NCBI GenBank assembly: GCA_963556255.1 | Contig: OY744615.1 | Coordinates: 5,097,123 to 5,161,122 of the forward strand | Direction: 5' to 3' | Length of the DNA stretch: 64,000 nt | Origin: Allolobophora icterica | Taxonomy: Eukaryota > Annelida > Clitellata > Crassiclitellata > Lumbricidae | In this document: positions 43,876 to 52,915 of the stretch, piece after piece | Position numbering within the stretch: the stretch's first letter is position 1 | Layout: every line of letters starts with the position of its first letter | Made by a program: the position numbers and the translations under genes | The notes under the pieces: model-generated | What the model saw: the letters and a program-made list of their open reading frames with translations, nothing else | What the model was told of the DNA's origin: nothing | The model's database searches: none

Positions 43876-45979
43876 TTAGGGTGCATCGTTTATAATTGGA
43901 GAAAATTTTTCGTCTCATTTCTATTTCTAATAGTGCAAAGTAGTTGCCACTTGATGTCAGCAGTATTCTGGTGCAATTTCACCAATTTAACACATGACCT
44001 TGAGGTGCCCCAGTGACCTTGAAGTTGTGATATTAGACGCTCAATATTTACCCATGTTATGCAAGGAGTAATGTCCAGAAAAACAAGCTTCTACAGTATG
44101 AATCTGATGAGAAGTATGCAATACTGGTAAAATATATTAGGTATATTATTACATTATTAGGTTCATTACACCAATGATGAAACAGTGAGTTGAGTCTCAA
44201 CTACAGTAGCGGTCCAGTCTTATCCCATTAATGCAAGTAATTCAAGCTATGCGATATTCTTTCTTAGTGTTAAAAGTTGGCACTATTGGCATGGATTCAA
44301 TCTTGTGCCAAGACATGTGAAACCATCCCTAGCTTTGAATCAGTCACTACTTTAAAACAATGCTCCTCTGCCTATGTGTGGCATGGAAATCAACGAAAGT
44401 AAAAAGTTTCTGCCTCATGCGTCGCTACAAATTGCATTATGTCTTATTAATCAGATACTTCCAGTTGTAGTGGTGGTCCTGTAACGCATGTTTGCCAGTC
44501 AATGAGTTCAGTGTACTCAGAGGCATCAAACTTTAGCACAGGAACAACGAATTTCAAATTCCAGACCGTAGGCCTATCCAGTTTTCCTGACATTCACGAT
44601 ATGACACATTCCCAACTTTCAAATTTTCTCACGGACATCAGTTAACATGCAGCAACAACCGGTCCCTGTGCTTTCTCTGGACCAATTGGTAAAGGGTTAT
44701 TTTGTGTAAACAGTTATAAGTCTTTTGATAAAATTGAATCGGATTTTCCACCTGCAACTTTAACTGACCTAAGCAGTGACCGGTGATATTTGTCGGACAT
44801 TAGTGACGCGGTCGTTAGAGGCCAGTGCACGTTGAATTTATCCAAAAAAGACCCAGGAACATCGAGTCACTTGCGGTGGTTGACAACTGCGAATAGAATA
44901 TTGCAATCATACACTTGCAGTTGCAAACCATCAGTAGAGCTCAAAATGCTGGCGATGTATGTAGTAAAAGTATATGCTCCGGTGTAGTGAACAATTTTGC
45001 AAGGCTGATCCAGTCGTGGGTGATACAATGTCATGTCCGACGTAAGTCAAACCTGGTTTCTTCACCAACGATGCGTTCCTCGATAGCAACTCGTCGATAG
45101 TACTTATTTCCTTCCTTGAATTCTGTACTCGAGTTTTATCTTTTCGACCATAAAAAATAAACCGTGTAAATCAGCTACATTGTTCAAGTCTTCCAGCTCG
45201 TTAGGCTTATTTTATTGTTAACACCTAACTTTATTTTGGTCAATAACATTTGACAAATCAACATCACATAAAATTATAACAAAGAAATCCTGCAACACCA
45301 CAGGTGTTAGCCTATCTCAGCAGCTGCGCTGTCTGAAACACCATAACGATTACAGGCTTAAGCTAATGTTGGTAGTCTACTACGAAAGTCTCTTAACGTT
45401 CGATTCAGGTTCATCACAAGTTGATTTCTACCAAATTGAACAATATTATCTTCAGTTTCATCATCTGGTTGATTACAAGTGTTTGACCTGCTGGTATCGA
45501 AACTAGACTCAGAATCGTCTACTGAGTCATCATTAACATCCATGACCTTCTCTCCACATAATGACTTGCGATATATTTCGACTCATCAACCTTGCTTAGC
45601 TTTTCTTTTCTGCTTGTTAACAAGCTTATTTATTGTAAGTTTGTCAACATTGCTGATACACATCAACCTCACTGTTCTCTCGTCAGTTTGAAACTCCTGC
45701 TCATCTTTAGGAACTCGAATGACTTGTAACCTACCTACCTACTAAAAGGTCAACAGAACTCCTTAAAACTATACATAAATTAGTTTGCCGTACAACACTT
45801 TACGTTAAATGCAGCGCTCCGAAGCTTTCAAATCATGAACACTTTAGGGAGCTTGGGGCACCTCAAGGTATTGTCCAAAAAGTTTGAAAATTTACATGCT
45901 AACTAAGCAGTATAAAAGGTACCTATCGGCAACTATTACAATATTCTTTTCGAAAAAAGTTTTTTTCAATGCACCCTAA
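43876..45979 (+). mobile_element. 2.1-kb DNA transposon, 6-bp target duplication (IS3EU-like?)
   Basis: Ends TTAGGGTGCATCG and, inverted, TTAGGGTGCATTG. Similarity of the ends extends about 140 bp inward with an exact CCTTGAGGTGCCCCA near 44002-44016 and its inverse near 45853-45867. Flanks TAACTG (43870-43875) and TAACCG (45980-45985) form a 6-bp duplication; excision rejoins the LINE frame as ANGYNIATGLKK. It contains the transposase relic at 44640-45000. A 6-bp duplication fits IS3EU or Dada; this assignment is inference. Confidence 0.75.
44640..45000 (+). pseudogene. Transposase-like relic of an uncharacterised family
   Basis: Frameshifted blocks in order: SHGHQLTCSN (44626-44655), TGPCAFSGPIGKG (44658-44696), LSDISDAVVRGQCTLNLSKK (44787-44850), DPGTSSHLRWLTTANRILQS, PSVELKMLAMYVVKVYAPV then a stop where W/F is expected. 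From memory, HGNELPLRHLF, TTGP.GFSGPIGK, GQC...L..R.PG..SHARWLTTANRILRLYV and VYAPMWF occur in this order in a large set of unannotated hydra and arthropod proteins. No catalytic residues can be assigned. The 61-codon minus frame at 45358-45543 is unrelated or chance. Confidence 0.55.
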
Positions 45980-45985
45980 TAACCG

Positions 45986-46645
45986 TTTGCCAGACGTGAT
46001 CGAATCTCCTTTTCACACTCACCATTCTCAGTAATTAATGAACCAAGGTAAGCATATGTATCAACCTGCTCCAGGAAACTGTTATTAATGCTGATAAGGC
46101 AAATAGTTTTGTCTGTCGTCATGACTTTTGCTTTGTCCGCATTAATCGGCAGTCCGTATTTCTTGCAGGCGCTGTCTAGTCGATCCATCAGTTCCTGCAA
46201 CTTGGCCTCTGAGCACGATATCAAAATGATGTCATCGGCATATCACAGATTTGTTACTCTTCGTCCTCCGATCTTAACTCCACCAACATAACCATCTAAA
46301 GTCTCTCTCATCACCAGTTCCGCTAAGATGTTGAATAAGTATGGTGAAAGCACACATCCTTGCCTTATGCCACGTCGGACTCTAAAATGCGTTGGATAGT
46401 ACTCCAGCCATTCTTACCCTAGCCTTTTGTTTGTTGTAAAGGTTTATCAACAGGTTGACTATGTGTCCTGGATATCCCATGTAATCCAAAGTCTTTCATG
46501 CGATACCGAATTGAATGCCTTCTTAAAATCAACGAAACACATCCAGAGAGGCTGCTGATGTTCTTTCGCTCTTTGCATGATTCTCAGATTTTTAATTCCG
46601 TTTTCTTCCTTAACCTTTCCAAAATTATTTTTAATATGATTTTGC
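45986..46645 (-). pseudogene. RTE-like LINE N, reverse transcriptase
   Basis: From 46645: KIILKIILERLRKKTEL, GIKNLRIMQRAKEHQQPLWM, CFVDFKKAFNSVSHERLWI (first catalytic aspartate, about 46530), MGYPGHIVNLL-like, RVRRGIRQGCVLSPYLFNIL-like (46390-46320), LCYADDIILISCSEAKLQEL (Y-A-D-D; read with one base slip at about 46240), KYGLPINADKAKVMTTD, VDTYAYLGSLITENGECEKE, IRSRLANGY. It abuts the DNA element at 45979 and the MITE at 46646. Confidence 0.8.
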
Positions 46646-47539
46646 CAGTCTTGTTGTCCTCGAGACCAAGGTCTTGGTCTCGAGTGCACTCGAGTTCGTT
46701 TTTAAAAGTCTTGGTCTTGGTCTTGAGGTTCAAGGTCTTGGTCTTGGTCTTGAGGTTCAAGGTCTTGGTCTTGGTCTTGAGGTTCAAGGTCTTGGTCTTG
46801 GTTTTCCAAGACCAAGACCAAGACTTTTGACAATATAAAGAGTCATTTAACAAAACGCAAGGATTTTAATAATTTATCCAATAATTACTAATACAATTGC
46901 TTTAGTGTTTACACGGTGTGAGTGAGGCTTCACTGTTGCTTTTGACATTTATTTTGACTTCCGGTTAGTTACCATGTAATGATTTCAAAACAGACTCACA
47001 ATTTGTACATTTACATCCGGTACTTGAAAAGCTGCTCTGTGTGCCAGTGAATTCAGCACTGTAGAACGTATTTTTCACATGGCAGAATTTTTATGAGGAC
47101 CCACAGGTCACGTCTTGGTCAGAAAATTCTGAGCGAATTGATTTTTATAAAATGCAACAGGCATATGGAATAAGATTTCGCCCGACGGACTTCTGTAAAT
47201 ACGAATTCGGAATTCTCTGCAGTCTGCATTTGCAATTGTTTTTTTGAATAAAAGAAAAGATTCGTGTTTTAATTAAAATAGCGAGTAGTTTGACTTGACA
47301 GTTTTTTTAGTAAGGAATAGAAATCTGGATATGGTTGTGATTTTTGGGTGTTGTTCTCGGTTTTGGTCTTGAGTTTCAAAGTCTTGGTCTTGGTCTTGGT
47401 CTTGAGGTTCAAGGTCTTGGTCCTGGTCTTGGTCTTGAGGTTCAAGGTCTTGGTCTTGGTCTCGAGGTTCAAGGTCTTGGTCTTGAGGTTCAAGGTCTTG
47501 GCCTTAGTCTTGAGGTTTAAGGTCTTGACAACAAGACTG
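46646..47539. mobile_element. hAT-like MITE with CAAGACC arms (copy B)
   Basis: Ends CAGTCTTGTTGTC (46646-46658) and exact inverse GACAACAAGACTG (47527-47539); GATTTTGC duplicated on both sides (46638-46645; 47540-47547). Inside each end are arrays of GGTCTTGGTCTTGAGGTTCA units (46700-46830; 47375-47530), while the 450-bp centre matches copy A. The 8-bp duplication and CAG...CTG ends support hAT. Confidence 0.9.
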
Positions 47540-47547
47540 GATTTTGC

Positions 47548-47635
47548 TAGCATGTGATACCAAAGCGACTGTTCTGTAATTAGTACACTGCTTGCAATCT
47601 CCCTTCTTGGGGATAGTGATATAGAAGTTGCCAAT
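47548..47635 (-). pseudogene. RTE-like LINE N, most upstream piece
   Basis: GNFYITIPKKGDCKQCTNYR then TVALVSHASK, the fingers region of the RT (IPKKGD..QC.NYR...L.SH.SK). It joins the downstream part in frame when the MITE and one GATTTTGC are removed. Similarity stops at about 47635, so the LINE is 5' truncated. Confidence 0.75.
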
Positions 47636-47727
47636 TACAATAACAGTCATAGTGAACTTAACTTCAACCACTCAATGTCACACCATAGTTACTAGTAACA
47701 TGGGAACGTAGAAATTATCATATCCGA

Positions 47728-48012
47728 AGCCCTCACTCTGCTGCTTCTCTTCATCCTCTTCGTTCCTCTGACCGTTTGGACTTCCTTGTTCCCCGTGTCA
47801 GGACTTCACTGGCTCAATATAGGTCTTTTGCTTCCATTGGCTCTGCCTTTTGGAAAGAGCTTTCTCCGTCCGTTCGTTCTTCTATTCTCTCAGGTAACGT
47901 CTCTTCCTCTTTTACCTTCCTTAAAAATTGTTTTTTCTCTCGGGGTCTCTCGCACTGGTAGTGCGTCTGAATGGCTCTCCCACTAGAAGTGCTTTATACT
48001 GAATACAATATA
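47728..48012 (+). mobile_element. CR1-like LINE 3' end (sister of LINE B)
   Basis: Open frame HSAASLHPLRSSDRLDFLVP-like, then VPRVRTSLAQYRSFASIGSA, FWKELSPSVRSSILSGNVSS, CFFSRGLSHW and 3' end gtgctttatactgaatacaa with ATACAATA tail. Strongly similar to 19070-19345. Confidence 0.75.
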
Positions 48013-48306
48013 ATACAATATTTGGAAGCAATACTGTAGATTTGTAAACTGTAACTGGACAAAAGATTTAAAACTATAAACTTATATTAACATTTTATGA
48101 TGTTGTGGCAAGTACAATGCATGAGTCTCCACCATTTTTACACAAAACTGCTGCTGGTTATCAGTCACTTGGCAATCACTGAGCTTCTGGTTTTCTTAGA
48201 TTTATACTTTATTCTTTATCATGACCATTAAAGGGTTAAAGCCTTTCATATTAAATACTGTCAGCAAATGAACAAAAAGCATAAATGAAAGAATAAGAAA
48301 ACATAC

Positions 48307-48428
48307 CAGGAAAAGTTCTTAAACCTCTCCATGACTCTGGCCAAATTTCTACAAACTGCGCGCTCTCAGATGTATCTGCTTCCGGCGATGGCAACCATCT
48401 GAGCTGAGATTTCCAATCAGGTCCAATC
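48307..48428 (-). CDS. Host gene exon: IGPDWKSQLRWLPSPEAD...
   Basis: Minus: acceptor atatattag, 122-nt exon, donor CCTG|gtatgt. Entering with one base it reads IGPDWKSQLRWLPSPEADTS, ESAQFVEIWPESWRGLRTFP and ends with one base. The first base completes an arginine with the AG left by 61057-61108. Tryptophan-rich, acidic, no stop. Neighbouring sequence on both sides is noncoding. Family not recognised. Confidence 0.5.
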
Positions 48429-48479
48429 CTAATATATACATATAAAATATAAAATATGCATTGTGCCAGGCAAGCCTAA

Positions 48480-48760
48480 TAGTAATTCAGCATAAATCAG
48501 TACCTCCTCCTCCACTTTTCAAACCATGGCCAGAATGCAGAAGTACTCATTTCCAGCTCTTTGGCCCTTTAGCTGGAAATGGATCAAGCCCAAGGTCCAG
48601 TGCATTACAGGACTGGCCGTTAACTTCTCAGCCTGCACAGGTACCACATCATTCTGTTTGGTGACAGAGGCAAGTGTATGTGAATGACTTGTCCAAGGTC
48701 ATTATATGGAATTCCCTCACCAGCTTCAAGACCTTGATCTTTCAATAACAGACTAAGTAC
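48480..48760 (-). mobile_element. Possible old CORE-like SINE
   Basis: Contains TGACTTGTCCAAGGTCAT (48685-48702), inverse of the CORE word TGACCTTGGGCAAGTCA with one change, and a GGAATTCCCTCACC where a B box would lie. Part of it resembles 31305-31450. No clear A box. Tentative. Confidence 0.3.
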
Positions 48761-48914
48761 GCTACTGTAGCAAAAATATATATAGACCAAAGTAACAAGT
48801 ATCATATTTTTTACTCTGGTTAAAATATGAACAGACTAAAGTGAAATACGGTACTTTCACAAAGAAGTGCTAAACTAGAAACTCAGTACCGCACTTGCTC
48901 TTGTTCATGTGTTT

Positions 48915-49410
48915 GTTTGTGGTAGAAATGACTACTACTTCTTGACTTGTCTGCTGCGTTTGATACTGTGGGTCATTCTCTTCATCCTCATTGCCTCAAG
49001 CACTGGTTTGGGATCTCTTGTCCTGCACTAAATTGTTTAGTACTTATCTTAGTCCACACACTCAATCAGTGTATTTAAATGGTAATTCATCTAGTACTTT
49101 GTTGGCATGCGGCGTTCCACAGGGTTCTGTGCTTTGTCTTCCTTTGTTTACATTATAGACAACACACAACTAGGAACATTGCTGGGTAATCATTTGCTGG
49201 GATATCATTTCTATGCTGATGATACTTAAATCTACCATTTCATTTGGCAGGCTGCCATGTGACTCATCTGTGCAGCTGTTGTCTGCTGTCTCTGATGAGG
49301 TAAAGTCTTGGATGGTGGCCAGTAAACTCCTCCATAACCCATCAAAGATTGAATTTCTGCTATTGGGTACTCCACAGCAACTTAAAAACTTTGATTGGCT
49401 TAATTATCGT
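48915..49410 (+). pseudogene. LINE H, reverse transcriptase palm
   Basis: Frameshifted: LTCLLRLILWVILFI-like relic of the SAAFDTVDHSIL block, a SVYLNGNSSSTLLACGVPQG-like stretch, then HFYADDT (about 49210-49230, YADD intact), SFGRLPCDSSVQLLSAVSDE, VKSWMVASKLLHNPSKIEFL, LLGTPQQLKNFDW. CR1/L2-like. Confidence 0.65.
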
Positions 49411-49740
49411 TATTATATTCATTTATTACATAACAAGGCTGACAGACTGGTTAAATAAGGGGATACAAAGGCTAAATTATTCTAAACATTAGTAGAACTG
49501 TCTGGGATGTTAGGTTGGTATGTTTGTCATTTCTATTACGAAACGCATGTTCATCATTTTAAGCTTCTATAGAGAACGCGTGGGATATAGTTTCTATCAT
49601 TTCTATCCAGGAGGGAAAAATCATGTGGGCACAGGTTATACTGTAGCGCAACTGTTGGTGAGAATAAACCCCACAAGACATGGGTTACGCTCCACTTAAC
49701 TGCAGAGAACATCCAATCTCCTGAAAACTCATGTTGAATC

Positions 49741-50024
49741 ATGCTCAGCCAGAAAGATATGCTGCAAATGCATCATATGCAGAGACAAATAGCTCAAGAA
49801 ATAGGAATCAGCCAGTCATCATTTTGGAGAATTGTTAAGAGTGATTTACATTTGCAATGTTTAAAGAAAAAACACGCTCAAGAGGCTAACAAACAAGCAA
49901 GATTCCAACATTCCAGTCATCTATTGAGGTTGTATCCTGCAAACCCAGTCAATTTCATGTGGTTTACCGATGAAAAACTATTTGCTGTAGCAGCACCCAG
50001 TAACAATCAGAATGATCATATTTA
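49741..50024 (+). pseudogene. Tc1/mariner transposase, N-terminal and first catalytic part
   Basis: RQIAQEIGISQSSFWRIVKS (helix-turn-helix), DLHLQCLKKKHAQEANKQAR, FQHSSHLLRLYPANPVNFMW, FTDEKLFAVAAPSNNQNDHI, YVSV. WFTDEKLF carries the first catalytic aspartate. Interrupted by the hAT-like element at 50033; the gene resumes at 59341, 9.3 kb away. The start codon is not resolved. Confidence 0.75.
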
Positions 50025-50032
50025 CGTATCCG

Positions 50033-50952
50033 TAGTGCTGGGTAAAATACTCTGTAAATGTATTTCAAATTCTAAATACAAATACATTTTTCCAAATGTA
50101 TTTGAAATACAAAATACATATACATTGTTGTATTTTTTAAATACAAAATAAATGCACCTTAGCCTTGATACGTAATCAGAAATATCTCATTAATAGTCAT
50201 CATGCTGCAAAAACACAATGTCAGATTGGCAAAGTTTTCAAAGGAAAAAGTCCTTGTTCTGCTCTAACAGCCACAGTTTCTCAAAAGTTGTATCAGACAG
50301 TCCATTGTGTTGTGAAATAAATATCCGTCCACCACAACTGAATAAATGTTAAACGGGTGTAGACAACAATGAATGTGTTGTAGGCCTAGGCTACCTAAAT
50401 GAAAATGTCCCTTACTACTGGAAAGGATGTAAGTGATTCGAGGTTTCACGATGGGTCTTCAAGATACTGTATAACTTGCAGATTTGCCTGGCTACCAGAT
50501 GAATCATTTGGATGGACGTTGTAGTTGTAAAAGTTGTCATGAGCTGCATTGTTCTCAGTGGCACAGTGGTTTCATAAGATTGTGTTTGGTTGACGAATGC
50601 CTCAGAAGTGTAAAGGAGGACCTTTCTGAATATGTCTTTTTCGAATTAGGCACCCAATGTAGTTTGAAGAATGGATGGGTTACAGCAGCCAAGATATAGT
50701 GATCAACACTGGTAACTATACAAAGTTCACCAAAGATCGTAAGTTAGAAGACCACCAAGTTATTATTACCGAAAAAATTTATGTTGCGTGAAATTATGAG
50801 AGTAAGTAGGTAATAAATAGTATTTCTTACGAAGTATTTGATATTTCAAATACAAAATACTCTGAAAAGTATTTCAAATACAAATACAAAATACATAATT
50901 TTAAATGTATTTGAAATACAAATACATAAATATTTGAATGTATTTCAAATAC
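50033..50952. mobile_element. hAT-like MITE, left part (inside mariner, outside gypsy)
   Basis: Starts TAGTGCTGGGTAAAATAC; the other end (59293-59332) inverted is CAGTGCTGGGGAATATTTG. Flanks CGTATCCG (50025-50032) and TGTATCCG (59333-59340) form an 8-bp duplication with one change. Both ends are dense in AAATACAAATACATTT words. No transposase in the 950 bp. The gypsy element at 50953-59288 sits inside its right arm. Confidence 0.8.
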
Positions 50953-52137
50953 TGTAACAATCTAGTGTTACAGAGTTTTCTGTCATACCTTATTCATTGT
51001 ATGTGCGCTATATCAAGCGTTATTACGTAATGGCTATTTTTAGCTTATAGCTGTTTTTGCACCCGGTTCAATGGCCGTGGGCAGTTCGTGTTGAAGGAAG
51101 GTGATGAATGACAGCTGTCGCTGGAAAAGGGTTTCTTGTAATCAGATTTCTTTGGCTCTGAGGCCTTTCAAAATCGAAGGTTTGTCGGTTTGAGGTAACC
51201 GTATCACGTCAAATTATCCCTAGAATTAGGTTATCAGGTTTTAAAAGGGTGAAACGGGCCGATCAGGGTGATTTTTGAGAACTTTGGAAGTTCGCTCCGT
51301 GCTGACTCGCTTTCAGTGCCAGTAGTCAAGGTCACCTTGATGTGTGCAATTTAAGTATGACCGTTTGGTGACTGAAATAAGTAGTTTTATTGTGCCTTAA
51401 GTGTATAATGGTTATTTGTATTCATTCGTGTAAACTTTAGTAAGCTATTTGATGGACAACAAGTGAGCTATTTGGAGATTTCTGTCTCATATCAGGTTCT
51501 GACCTTTGACCTTAACGCTTAACATTAAAGCCTGCCACGCTAAGGGTTGTGTAGCAAAGTGACACTTTCTGTTTCAATTAAATTGTAATACATGGCAAAT
51601 CAACAAGATTCGTTTCTTATCTCCTTGTTGGATAGCACTGAGTTCAGACATAGTTTGCTCAGATATTTTCCTGAATTAGCTAGTCATAATTTGATGCAGA
51701 ATTTAAATGAAGAAGTAGAGGAAGAAGAAGAGGTGGTCCAAAGTAAAAAGGGCAACTCACTTAGCCACAATAGCCCTCTACCACCAGAAACACAGTTAGC
51801 TTCAGAAGATGAGGAGGTAGATGACGAAGAAGAAGTAGAAGAAGAGGATGGGGACACCATGAACTCTAAGTATAGGGGAAATCCTATGTTTGTTTCCTAC
51901 TCGGAAACCACGGACACCCACAGGTCAGGCCTTGGTGATGAAATGGTAAGTATGACGTCATTGCCCTTAGAAGAACTGCCAAATGTCACTATGCCTAGAT
52001 GTAGTAAGCGCCTGTCCGGTGTGCCCCCTGTATATTATGGTCCTGAACACAGGAGTTCGAACTCTCAGGCAATGCAAGACCGGAAGTCCTCATCCCGGCG
52101 CTTGACGACCGCCGCCGCCAGGGGTCCCTTCGCCACA
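50953..52137 (+). repeat. 5' LTR of the gypsy element
   Basis: Begins TGTAACAATCTAGTG and ends CGCTTCGCCACA-like (here CCCTTCGCCACA). The first 640 bp are noncoding and should hold the promoter; I see no clear TATA box. The last 545 bp encode the start of the MANQQ frame. Nearly identical to 58104-59288. Confidence 0.95.
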
Positions 52138-52296
52138 TTTGGTACAAGAAGTGGGGTACTTCCGGTTGCATTTCCGGTTATGTCAGGACGTCCTTTAAGT
52201 CCATTCCAACCTTCCTCCCCAGATGAAACGCTTTCCCAGTCCATTTCGACTTCCCAGACACACAGGACCGTGTTAACATGGATAGGCATGGTGTAA
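51592..52296 (+). CDS. LTR-initiated acidic protein (gag leader?)
   Basis: A 234-codon frame opening with MANQQDSFLISLLDSTEF inside the 5' LTR and crossing the primer site. Residues 40-55 and 72-90 are glutamate/aspartate runs; a basic RCSKRLSG segment is near 140. After the LTR it runs through the primer site and stops in the first 76-bp repeat. The same frame in the 3' LTR (58743) differs at three codons. No known domain. Starting a frame within an LTR is uncommon; it could be the N-terminus of Gag, a separate accessory protein or, less likely, a chance frame. Confidence 0.55.
   Translation: MANQQDSFLISLLDSTEFRHSLLRYFPELASHNLMQNLNEEVEEEEEVVQSKKGNSLSHNSPLPPETQLASEDEEVDDEEEVEEEDGDTMNSKYRGNPMFVSYSETTDTHRSGLGDEMVSMTSLPLEELPNVTMPRCSKRLSGVPPVYYGPEHRSSNSQAMQDRKSSSRRLTTAAARGPFATFGTRSGVLPVAFPVMSGRPLSPFQPSSPDETLSQSISTSQTHRTVLTWIGMV
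52140..52157 (+). other. Primer binding site
   Basis: TGGTACAAGAAGTGGGGT starts two bases after the LTR end, with TGG complementary to a tRNA 3' CCA. I cannot name the tRNA. Confidence 0.7.
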
Positions 52297-52500
52297 TTGA
52301 AACTGATGGTCATTTACAGCATAGGTTGTTGCAAAATGATAGATCAGGTTAACATGGATAGGCATGGTGTAATTGAAACTGATGGTCATTTACAGCATAG
52401 GTTGTTGCAAAATGATAGATCAGGTTAACATGGATAGGCATGGTGTAATTGAAACTGATGGTCATTTACAGCATAGGTTGTTGCAAAATGATAGATCAGT
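52273..52500 (+). repeat. Three 76-bp tandem repeats in the gypsy leader
   Basis: TTAACATGGATAGGCATGG begins at 52273, 52349 and 52425. Since 76 is not divisible by three, the triplication puts stops in successive units and separates the LTR frame from 52373-52915. Confidence 0.9.
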
Positions 52501-52915
52501 ATATGTAGATGATCAGGGTAGTGATGATTATAATCGTAGAACTAGAGATTTGATTGCCTTTGAGAATGTTCAGCTTTTAGATGCTGAGCCCCGTACTGTA
52601 TTGTCACAGCCTGATGAGTTAGACATTGATGTAACAGAGGTTAAGAAACCTTATGGCATGGGTGACAGTTCACGTCTGAGGATTAGAGACCCATTTAGCC
52701 CTATCATTGTTGATGATGAAGATGCTAATCCAGTTTGTCTAGTTTCAGATTCGAGGACAAGATTTGCCACAGCCAAGGAACCGGTCATTCACCCACCCTA
52801 TGTGCTCAGTGCTCCAGATGCACATCCCGCTCACGCTGAGGTCGTCGACCGTCGAGACACAACCTTTCCCATCGTCGACCCATTCTCGCCACGTCTGTCA
52901 TCAGCCGTGCCGTGA
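52373..52915 (+). CDS. Gag-leader frame, part 2
   Basis: 180 codons; from the third 76-bp unit: MDRHGVIETDGHLQHRLLQN, VYVDDQGSDDYNRRTRDLIA, GDSSRLRIRDPFSPIIVDDE, ending SPRLSSAVP. The amino-acid mix is like the following gag frame, and its stop overlaps that frame's start by 4 bp (52912-52915). It is likely one protein with 51592 or 52912 in an ancestral copy, split by frameshifts. Confidence 0.5.
   Translation: MKLMVIYSIGCCKMIDQVNMDRHGVIETDGHLQHRLLQNDRSVYVDDQGSDDYNRRTRDLIAFENVQLLDAEPRTVLSQPDELDIDVTEVKKPYGMGDSSRLRIRDPFSPIIVDDEDANPVCLVSDSRTRFATAKEPVIHPPYVLSAPDAHPAHAEVVDRRDTTFPIVDPFSPRLSSAVP

Noticed and set aside
43876..45979. TA target duplication (Tc1/mariner-type) for this element
   Set aside because: A TA reading leaves a stop in the host LINE; the 6-bp TAACYG reading restores the frame.
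51592..52296. Envelope gene in the gypsy element
   Set aside because: No signal peptide, transmembrane segment or furin-like site in any frame of the element.
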